DNA from: CAYXLI01 sp964464925
GTDB lineage: Bacteria > Acidobacteriota > Terriglobia > Bryobacterales > Bryobacteraceae
Reading direction: 5' to 3'
Length of the DNA: 64,000 nucleotides
Assembly (NCBI GenBank): GCA_964464925.1
Contig: CAYXLI010000001.1
Location: 324,162-388,161, forward strand
A model generated the notes under the pieces. The model did not search any database. It saw nothing but the letters and a program-made list of their open reading frames with translations, and had not been told where the DNA came from. Below, one piece after another: positions 57,692 through 64,000 of the stretch (the stretch's first letter is position 1; each line of letters opens with the position of its first letter). The translations under genes were made by a program, and so were the position numbers.

Positions 57692-57733
57692 AAATCTCCC
57701 CAGCCCGCTCTCGGCTTTGTGCAGTCTCTACAA

Positions 57734-58117
57734 TCACGAAGCCTTGTTCGCGAACTGCCTCACTTCGATAGGCATGTTCGTCGGTACTCCGCCTGGACCA
57801 GGTGCGGCTGAAATTCGGCCGGCAATCTCGTAGGCCCTCTCCGGCGTCGCTACGTCTACAATCCAGTAGCCGAGCAGAAACTCCTTGGATTCGGGGAAAA
57901 TGCCGTCCGTGATTGGCAGCCCTTCTTTCAATCCACGCACCACTTTAGCTTCATGCGGAGCCGCCAAACCTTGGGTTGCGACGAACTCACCCGATTCCGA
58001 GAGATCGCGGCTGAGCCTGGTCAACACGGCCATATGGGCATCAATGTCGTTCTTCGACCATGCACGGTATGTATCCACGCCCGCCTTGCTTCCTGACATC
58101 AGCAAAATGTATTTCAT
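57734..58117 (-). CDS. DGPF/YCII-related protein (upstream copy)
   Basis: 127 residues, starting KYILLMSGSKAGVDTY and carrying TDGIFPESKEFLLGYWIVDV. It is clearly a paralogue of the following gene (shared APGPGG, NMPIEVRQ). It is the first gene of the DGPF-DGPF-ECF42 minus-strand operon; its 5' region of about 165 bases is shared with the divergent phosphatase gene and should hold the autoregulated promoter. Confidence 0.9.
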   Translation of the reverse strand: MKYILLMSGSKAGVDTYRAWSKNDIDAHMAVLTRLSRDLSESGEFVATQGLAAPHEAKVVRGLKEGLPITDGIFPESKEFLLGYWIVDVATPERAYEIAGRISAAPGPGGVPTNMPIEVRQFANKAS

Positions 58118-58282
58118 ATCTTCTCCCTTTCTTTTTCACGCTGCCTCTTGGCGCGTTCATAGGGTAGTCGGAGCCGCCTCCCCGGTTCTCGACATGCTCC
58201 GGAAAATTTCCTATAAAAAAAGTTGGCGTTCCGATGTCGATTTCGGGTCTGTTGTGACGACCTATCTACGGAGGGGCAAAAA

Positions 58283-59032
58283 ATGATTACCGAACCCATG
58301 GTAGTGGACGTCAGCCAGGATTGGGTGGTGGCCTCCGGTCTGCAGGAACGATTCATGGAGATCCCGTGCCCTAAAGCACAAACGCTCACCTGCAATGCCC
58401 GCTGCCGGCAGATGCGGGCCCTCGGCGGTGACTGCTTCCAATTCCTGCCTCTGCCCGGCCAACGCGTCGCGCTCACCGTCGCCGATGCGTCTGGCAAAGG
58501 CCTTCCCGCGGCGCTCATCATGGCGAACGTCCAGTCTTCTCTTCGCACCGCCGCTTGGTTCGCCCCCGAAGACCCGTCCGTCGTCGTGACCGCAGTGAAC
58601 CGTCAGTTGCACGCATGCTCGCCTGTCGATCGCTTCGCGACCTTATTCTACGGCGTCTTCGACGAAAATACGCGGACACTGCACTATGTAAATGCAGGCC
58701 ATAATCCCGCCGTGGTGATCCGTCCCGGCGGTGCGGTCACATGGCTGGATGCCTCCGCGCCCCCCGTCGGATTCTTCGCCGAAACCGTCTACCAGGCGGA
58801 GGTGGTTCATCTGTATCCGGGAGATCTCCTCGTCGCGTATACCGACGGGATCGTCGAAGCCACAAACACGGCCAGCGAAGAGTGGGGAGTCGAAGGTCTT
58901 CTTGCCGCCGTGCAACGTTGCCGGACGCGTCAGCCCGAGAGCATTATCGATGCCGCGTTTGCGGCTCTCGACGAGTTTTCAGGCGACAACCAAACCGATG
59001 ACGCTACCATACTCGCCGCCCTCGTTCGCTAG
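58283..59032 (+). CDS. SpoIIE/RsbU-type PP2C serine phosphatase
   Basis: About 249 residues from the ATG at 58283, with GAGGGG six bases upstream. The metal-binding motifs of the SpoIIE/RsbU phosphatase fold are visible: TVADASGKGLPAALIMA, YVNAGHNPAVV, AYTDGIVEA and TDDATILAAL. There is no sensor domain beyond about 30 N-terminal residues. Such enzymes dephosphorylate anti-anti-sigma factors; no STAS or kinase partner is nearby, so the target is unknown. It is divergent from the DGPF operon. Confidence 0.9.
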   Translation: MITEPMVVDVSQDWVVASGLQERFMEIPCPKAQTLTCNARCRQMRALGGDCFQFLPLPGQRVALTVADASGKGLPAALIMANVQSSLRTAAWFAPEDPSVVVTAVNRQLHACSPVDRFATLFYGVFDENTRTLHYVNAGHNPAVVIRPGGAVTWLDASAPPVGFFAETVYQAEVVHLYPGDLLVAYTDGIVEATNTASEEWGVEGLLAAVQRCRTRQPESIIDAAFAALDEFSGDNQTDDATILAALVR

Positions 59033-59160
59033 CCGCACGCCTATTCGGGAGGAATCACAGGACAATAGTCCGTTTAACACCCGGTTCCAAACACATCGCG
59101 TATAGTTTCTGTCTTGTTGCCAAGCTCCATCCCAACTCGGTGCTTGGCAGCCCCCTGGCG

Positions 59161-59412
59161 TCACTGGACGAATCGCCCGGCGTCGAACTTGAAGTGATTC
59201 TGAGCTTCATCCCTGACTTGAGGCGGGATGATGCACCCGTTAGACATGACGTGCGCTTCTCTCGGCTTCTTTGATTTACGCAGCGCGCGACTCTCTTCTT
59301 TCGAGCCACAGATTTTGACGATAACATGCGCACGTCCGCCGAGCTTTTCGATTGCCTTGAAAACACCGGAAGGTTTCGACGCCGAACCGGTACTCTCGCG
59401 CATGACGCCCAT
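59161..59412 (-). CDS. Doubtful small ORF
   Basis: An 83-residue frame (MGVMREST at the N-terminus) in the 536-base space between the phosphatase and the 59569 gene. It is Lys-rich with GVFKAIEKLGGRAHVIVKIC but has no recognised domain or clear ribosome site. I record it only because the region otherwise holds no gene; nothing else was seen in 59033-59568. Confidence 0.2.
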   Translation of the reverse strand: MGVMRESTGSASKPSGVFKAIEKLGGRAHVIVKICGSKEESRALRKSKKPREAHVMSNGCIIPPQVRDEAQNHFKFDAGRFVQ

Positions 59413-59568
59413 CCCACCAGTTAGCCGGCCGCGAGCCTTGGTAGCCGGTGCCGTGAACGGCCGGCGATATCCGTCAAGGTGACTGGCCCAGGATCGGCAG
59501 CAACGCTCAGAAACCGGGATAGCGGCGGCCTCAGAGAGCTCCAGTGACGCGTGATTAAATTGTGAGCA

Positions 59569-60297
59569 ATGATGATCGGACAGATTACACATGAATACCT
59601 GGCCGCGCTCAGGTTTGTCGTCGCCGAATCCGAACGTGACCCGGAGTTTGCGGCCAACCACCTGCTCTCGTACTTGGCGCAGGACTTCATCGAATCAGCT
59701 ATTGCGATCACGTCCCTGGCCAGCCAGGGATTGCTCAGGCCCGCGAAGCGCGAACTGAGATTCGTAATCGAGTCTTCGGTCAAGATTTGCTATATTCAGC
59801 AGAAGAGTTATTCGAGATTGATAGCTGATAAGGTGAGCGAGTTTGATAGGACTCTTAGTTCACCTAGCATTTCGATAAAGCGCGATCTCGAGATTGACAT
59901 GATGCCGCAAGAATTGCGGGATGCGTTTAGTGAGGAGATTGGTCGATTGTACGGCGAAACCTCCGGGTATGTGCATCTGACGCCAAGGCAAATAATCGAG
60001 CGAATCGCAGCTGTCGATGCGGGCAGAACTGTTGGTTACGAGAGTCCACAGGAAATAGCCGATCTCGATAGGCTGGTTTCAAGAGGCTACGCGGCATCGT
60101 TGGCATTGCTACTACATAGCGTTCCTAGCTACGTTGCTGGCGATTGGCTGGTAGATTCTGACGGCTCCTCAATGAACTCGTATTTCTTGGGATCGAGGTT
60201 CCTTGCGGGCATAGACAGTTTCTTCGACTACAAGCACGAGCGCCGACAGCTGTTGGCAAATATCAAAGCTGACAGAGCCAGGAGAATCAGCTTCTAG
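59569..60297 (+). CDS. Helical protein of unknown function, AT-richer
   Basis: 242 residues (ATG 59569). Mostly alpha-helical with no membrane segment. The segments RPAKRELRFVIESSVKICYI and LYGETSGYVHLTP recall DUF5677-like or HEPN-related accessory proteins, but the likeness is weak and not verified. Its base composition is clearly lower in GC than its neighbours and codon use is less biased, which suggests horizontal transfer. No toxin or nuclease motif is evident. Confidence 0.6.
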   Translation: MMIGQITHEYLAALRFVVAESERDPEFAANHLLSYLAQDFIESAIAITSLASQGLLRPAKRELRFVIESSVKICYIQQKSYSRLIADKVSEFDRTLSSPSISIKRDLEIDMMPQELRDAFSEEIGRLYGETSGYVHLTPRQIIERIAAVDAGRTVGYESPQEIADLDRLVSRGYAASLALLLHSVPSYVAGDWLVDSDGSSMNSYFLGSRFLAGIDSFFDYKHERRQLLANIKADRARRISF

Positions 60298-60937
60298 GTC
60301 GTTTGAGCATCCTTGCGGAAGCTGTTGTTCGTGAAGTCAAGTTGACGGGAAGCATACCACCAGTATGTCCTGCGGTGACGCTGAAAACGCATTAATTGAG
60401 GCCGTAGCTTCGCTCGGGCCGGATTAATATTGCTAAACACCCTTGACTTCGCCGCATAATTGCACCCGACCCAGCCGCCTCCTACGTAATCACCTGGAAG
60501 CTGGTGTGCTGGTTCAGCGTGAAATAGAGAGCGGGCGTTCCCTGTTAGCGAGTATAAAGCCATTTTCGACAGCCCAGTTTGGACGACACCGCCCAACGTA
60601 GTGTCGGGGCAAGCCACACTGCTGAACCTGCAACTGGTTTCAAAAGAAATCAGGTTCGCTGGTCCCCCGGATTCATACCCCATTGGCGCCGCCACATGAG
60701 ACTGGCTAGGAAAAGGAATCAATCACAACTCGATTCCGCAGGCTGCGGCCGATAGTGTTGGATAAACGCGTAGGCGACAAGAGAGGATCAACGCCGGCAA
60801 AGGGACTGGTGGCCAGATTTCAGTAACCGACTTCCGATAGAAAATATATTCAGCGAGCTTTCGCTTCGCCTGCACGAAAAGCGGCTGGCCCCGGACTCGT
60901 TCTATGTTTCGGCTGAACTCACTTCGGCGCGCCGGTC
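60298..60937. other. Gene-poor stretch with decayed sequence
   Basis: 640 bases without an intact gene. The only coding-like signal is the pseudogene remnant listed at 60484-60655; elsewhere I see no gene, RNA or repeat. It is flanked by an AT-rich orphan gene and, further right, an insertion sequence, so it looks like an accessory region under decay. Confidence 0.5.
60484..60655 (-). pseudogene. Remnant resembling a Solibacter C-terminal (TIGR03437-like) domain
   Basis: On the minus strand one frame gives LISFETS and DTTLGGVVQTG, and after a one- or two-base shift another gives GTPALYFTLNQHTSFQV. In order they resemble the pattern of the C-terminal domain common in Solibacter proteins (LISFFGTNL, TTLGGV, GTPAPLYFVSPTQINFQV). 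The frame is broken and a stop follows, so this would be a fragment of a decayed gene. The identification is by memory of the pattern and is tentative. Confidence 0.4.
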
Positions 60938-62221
60938 CTAAGCCGGCATACGAGGTTCGTTCGCTAACTTGAGCGCTCCCTTCGCAAACGCTTTGGCGTA
61001 CTGGGCCAGCAGACTAACATCGACCGCATCGGGCCATCGGTCGAAAGGGCTGTGGTAAACATCGCTCCCGCACACTACCGTAAAAAAGCGCCCTCCGAGT
61101 CGCTGAATTGTGCCGGCCTCCCCACGAGCCTTCGCATCGTGCGGGACTTTGGTGTCTACCACGAGCCCTTCTTTCTCCATTGCCTCTACTGCCCAACGCT
61201 CAAGCGCATCGTCGGAGGCGTGGATGCGGTTCCGCTGACGTGGCGAACCGATATCAGAGCCGTAGAAAATCCACGCGTGGACGCGCTTTATCTGGTCAGG
61301 CCGACGGTTGATGTATGGTTCGATTCCCAGAAATCCAAGCTCATGGCCGGTCAAAGCGACGAAGAGGCAGTCCCGCGCCGGCCTGCCAGCAGCGAGCACC
61401 CGGATCGCTTCAAGCCAACAGACAAGGCGGCTGCCTTGCTCACTTACGCATTGCCACCAGGCGCTCCGCGGAGCCATTATAACGATCGGCCCGAGTCCAG
61501 GTGCGCTCCCCGCAACTTTCGCTGTCACGTTGAAAGCTTGTAGCGTTGTCCTTTTTACGTGGGCTACAAGCGTTGCCTTGGCCCGTGCTGCCGCACGCTC
61601 TCGAAGCCATTCGCTCTGTGCACCGGATACCTGCAACATCGGTGGACCGAAAGGTTTGCGGAAATCGGAAGCATTGAGCAGGTAAAGTCCCGGTCTGACG
61701 CCACGCGTTAGCACGACAACCGCTTTATGCCGGCTGCGCCGCGCCTCCGCGACCTCGTCGCGTTCTTCAGTTCCGGGTTCGCCAAGCTCGGCCGCTTGCG
61801 ATTCGACTAAAGCGATATCCGCATCCGTGCCGAGGGGACCGATCTTTCCTTCTACTCCCGCCGGGCCAGTGAAGCCGGCGTCAAAGAGCGGTACAGCGTC
61901 AATACGATGCTCGCCAATGCGGAGGTAACATGATTGAGGATCGACGCGACTGAACGAGAACGGCTCAAGGGAAGCACTTACGCCAGCCTGGCGCGCCTGA
62001 TGCGCGAGCCACCGGGCGGATGCGTTGTCCACCTCCGTCCCGGTTCGGTGGTTGCCTTGTGCGTCATATGCCTGCAAGACGCCGGCGACGCGTTCCTCCA
62101 GTGCGTCGGGAGCCAAGTGGGATTCGTTCTGTGCAAACACCGCGTGACGGTTGATCGCCGTAGCCGTAACCGCAGACAGCGCCGCCTGACGGCCAAACCG
62201 AAAGAGATCCCGGCGTTTCAT
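60938..62221 (-). CDS. M28-like peptidase homologue, metal site incomplete
   Basis: About 427 residues from the ATG at 62221, giving a Tat signal (MKRRDLFRFGRQAALSAVTA). A protease-associated-like insert precedes a domain whose end resembles M28 aminopeptidases: CLFVALTGHELGFLGIEPYI, then VYHSPFDRWPDAVDVS as the last-histidine region. The expected HxD strand reads IVIMAPRSAWW and the DNGSG loop reads VSEQGSR, so two metal ligands appear lost. Either it is inactive or it uses a different site. Exported by Tat to the periplasm. Confidence 0.72.
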   Translation of the reverse strand: MKRRDLFRFGRQAALSAVTATAINRHAVFAQNESHLAPDALEERVAGVLQAYDAQGNHRTGTEVDNASARWLAHQARQAGVSASLEPFSFSRVDPQSCYLRIGEHRIDAVPLFDAGFTGPAGVEGKIGPLGTDADIALVESQAAELGEPGTEERDEVAEARRSRHKAVVVLTRGVRPGLYLLNASDFRKPFGPPMLQVSGAQSEWLRERAAARAKATLVAHVKRTTLQAFNVTAKVAGSAPGLGPIVIMAPRSAWWQCVSEQGSRLVCWLEAIRVLAAGRPARDCLFVALTGHELGFLGIEPYINRRPDQIKRVHAWIFYGSDIGSPRQRNRIHASDDALERWAVEAMEKEGLVVDTKVPHDAKARGEAGTIQRLGGRFFTVVCGSDVYHSPFDRWPDAVDVSLLAQYAKAFAKGALKLANEPRMPA

Positions 62222-62477
62222 AGAGTTCCCCTTTTCCACACCTACAGGGCAAACCCAGGGTGCGGGTGTGGCTGTCCAGCCAAGTGCTACCCAATCTTTC
62301 GTGGAAGGCAGCGAAAGGCGGTACTTTGCGGCCACCCCGGAGTCATCATATGCCAAATTCGTGTTCGCCGAAGGCGTCATCCGTCGCGAAACGGATTTTC
62401 AATGACCGCAGTGATACGGCGATATTGGTAGTGGGCAGGAACGCCGCCACCGATTACTCCCGATCAACGGCGTAGTG

Positions 62478-62487
62478 CCAGTGTCCG
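62478..62487 (+). repeat. Left terminal inverted repeat of the IS
   Basis: CCAGTGTCCG matches the right end read inward, CCAGTGTACCGG, with one gap. The match is short and the true outer boundary could be a few bases inside, at the TG of TGTCC. Confidence 0.45.
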
Positions 62488-62523
62488 CCACTTAACCCGA
62501 GAATGGGCTTATCGGCCTCTTCT

Positions 62524-63491
62524 TCACGCGGCCTGCTGCCGACGAATCTGCCGCTGTTTTCGTGCCTCCTCCAACTTCCGGTACCGCTCCGCGTGGATCT
62601 CCAGTTGTCGCCCGGCCAGCATGTCCTTCGGCGTGACGTAACCTGTGGCGCTGTTCAGGCGGACGTTGTTGTAGTGGTCCACGTATCCGCTTACCAGACG
62701 CCGGGCATCTTCCAGCGACAGCGGCGTGCCCGGTCGGATGCACTCCCCTTTGAGCGATTTGTGCCAGCGCTCGATCTTCCCGTTCGATTGCGGGTAAAAC
62801 GGCGAGGTTCGGACGTGGGTCATGCCCGAGATCCGAATGAACTCTTTGAAGTCTTTGGCTATGAACTGCGGACCGTTGTCCGAGATGATCCGGGGCCGCG
62901 CCTCCGGGTACTTCTCCCTGGCTCCCTGTAAGATGATCTCGATGTCCGCCTCGGTCATCGACTCCCGCAGATCCCAGTTCATGATGTACCGGCTGAAGCC
63001 GTCCAGGATGCTGCACAGGTAGTAGAACGTCCCGCCGATGTTGAGGTAGGAAACGTCGATGTGCCAGTGCTCATGCGCGACCAGCGGCTGCGCAAAGCCT
63101 GTGCCCTTCTTCGACGGCCTGCCGTTCCACTTCGACAAGAGTCCCGCCTGGCTGAGCACCCGCCAAACGCTGGACGGGCTGACCGCCACGACGTCGCCAT
63201 CCAGCATCATGAACGTCAGCGCCGGTAGCCTTCCAGTGGGTTTTTCAGGTGGAACGCGACGATGGCCTGCTTCTCCCACTCCTCCAACCAGAAATCGCGG
63301 GGAACCCAGCCGTTGTGCTCGTTCACCTTGCCGTAGCGTTCTACCCAGTCGTAGAACTTGCTGGCGGTGATGTCGAGCCACTCAATGAACCGCCCGGCGC
63401 CGATCTCGGTCTTCTCGGACCAGCGCCGGACGAAATCCACGATCTGATCCCGCGTATCGTGCGGAACCCAGACCCCGGTCAGAGTTCCCAA
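62524..63491 (-). pseudogene. IS3 orfB transposase (DDE integrase), one-base frameshift
   Basis: Starts at TTG 63491 (GTLTGVWVPHDTRDQ) and runs to PLEGYRR, where a stop is met at about 63216; the rest continues in a shifted frame as LTFMMLDGDVVAVSPSS to 62524. One missing base at the junction explains this. The DDE catalytic core is complete in the second part: HIDVSYLNI, IISDNGPQFI and NGKIERWHKSL. Together the two parts make a transposase of about 320 residues, typical of IS3 orfB. Confidence 0.85.
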
Positions 63492-63786
63492 GCGTTTTTT
63501 TTAGGGCCACATGCTCCGCCATCAGTTCGGCCAGAACCTCGTCCTTGGTCTGGATCTTCTTCTCCAGGTAGGCGATCCGCTCCTGGTCGGCTGAGTGGTT
63601 CGGTCGCGCCTTCTGCTCGAAGGCGGCCGCTCCGTTCTCGAAGAACTCCTTCTGCCATCGGTAGAAGACCGTCGGTTGCAAACCCAATTCATCGCAGAGA
63701 TCCGAGATGGGCTCCTTCTCCGGCAAATGGCGCCTCAGGACGGCGACCTTCTCTTCCGGCGCATAGTGTTTTCGTTGCTTTTTCAT
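63382..63786 (-). CDS. IS3 orfA (HTH protein)
   Basis: 134 residues. Residues 1-100 are the HTH and leucine-zipper-like part (YAPEEKVAVLRRHLPEKEP, GLQPTVFYRWQKEFFENG, EHVALKKTLG). After that the frame runs on for about 34 residues in a composition (many Arg, Gly, Asp) that looks like out-of-frame orfB, so the natural stop may have been lost. A run of eight A lies at the junction (minus strand), as used for frameshifting in IS3 elements. Confidence 0.8.
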   Translation of the reverse strand: MKKQRKHYAPEEKVAVLRRHLPEKEPISDLCDELGLQPTVFYRWQKEFFENGAAAFEQKARPNHSADQERIAYLEKKIQTKDEVLAELMAEHVALKKTLGNSDRGLGSARYAGSDRGFRPALVREDRDRRRAVH

Positions 63787-63838
63787 GCGTTCTCTCCTTT
63801 ACCTTACTGGGAGAACGCCTTCTCCACTTTCAACTGAA

Positions 63839-63850
63839 CCGGTACACTGG
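63839..63850 (-). repeat. Right terminal inverted repeat of the IS
   Basis: CCGGTACACTGG on the plus strand reads CCAGTGTACCGG inward, pairing with the left end. The 150 bases beyond it to the window edge show no gene. Confidence 0.45.
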
Positions 63851-64000
63851 TCGTCACAACACTTGGAAATATTCTTCCGGCACTCTCTAACTTAATGACT
63901 AATAGCCTCTAACGGTCCCCTCGTACGCTTCGAATTTCCCCCCCGCACAGCTCGTTTTTCGTCCTTCGCATGCTACTTCTCGAAACAGGTAAGGGCCTCG

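Larger units (their letters stand above)
62478..63850 (-). mobile_element. IS3-family insertion sequence, about 1.37 kb, damaged
   Basis: It holds an orfA/orfB pair of IS3 type between short imperfect inverted ends: CCAGTGTCCG at the left and its counterpart CCAGTGTACCGG (read inward from 63850) at the right. Both genes are on the minus strand. No target-site duplication could be assigned with confidence. orfB is frameshifted, so the copy is probably not autonomous. Confidence 0.75.

Noticed and set aside
60294..60722. 142-residue ORF on the minus strand as an intact gene
   Set aside because: Conserved-looking blocks switch frame and no start or domain is evident; treated as a remnant.

Overview
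The window looks like a chromosomal segment of an acidobacterium of the Solibacter/Bryobacter type. The clues are the moderately high GC, lpxC (a Gram-negative outer membrane), an Oar-like TonB-receptor barrel with an N-terminal carboxypeptidase-regulatory domain, PVC/acidobacterial-style cytochrome c next to a PQQ dehydrogenase, an ECF42-type sigma factor with DGPF proteins, and a decayed piece resembling the C-terminal domain common in Solibacter proteins. The genus is inferred from gene content, not from a marker-gene match.

Layout. 1-5.3 kb (minus strand): partial thioredoxin, glycogen synthase, two tandem paralogous membrane-anchored coiled-coil proteins, and an AzgA-type purine permease. 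5.3-12.7 kb: a GNAT protein, a histidine-degradation pair (ftcD plus a HutI-like protein that has lost its metal ligands), a lipoprotein propeller, rluB, and a diheme cytochrome/PQQ dehydrogenase pair. 12.7-17.2 kb: error-prone polymerase DnaE2, an ankyrin lipoprotein and an SRA-like/HNH nuclease. 17.2-20.6 kb (minus): a sugar-catabolic pair (GH127 and an enolase-superfamily dehydratase/racemase).

20.6-34.8 kb is the most interesting stretch: six genes on the plus strand, each overlapping the next by 1-17 bases. In order they encode a membrane-anchored two-component-regulator-type propeller with no output domain, a VIT-VWA-macroglobulin-like protein, a 2,322-residue TPR protein, a DUF3352-like exported protein, a very small penicillin-binding-type transpeptidase and a SpoIID-type glycan lyase. 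An Oar-like outer membrane receptor follows after 55 bases. I infer a cell-envelope or peptidoglycan-associated machine and know of no description of this exact combination.

38-50 kb: an envelope cluster on the minus strand (lpxC, a PgsA-like synthase, a small unknown, a membrane protein, a YdcF-like protein), then polA, a cyclophilin lipoprotein, xseA, an isolated TadE/TadE/TadG cassette, and a TrpB2-type gene broken by a one-base frameshift. 50-59 kb: 1-Cys peroxiredoxin, a beta-lactamase-fold serine hydrolase, a three-PAS histidine kinase, a nitrilase-family amidase, a diamine-acetyltransferase-like GNAT, a DUF1801-type protein, the ECF42/DGPF operon and a SpoIIE/RsbU-type phosphatase. 59-64 kb is accessory: an AT-richer orphan gene, decayed coding sequence, an M28-like protein with missing ligands, and a frameshifted IS3-family element close to the window edge. 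I saw no rRNA, tRNA or CRISPR array.
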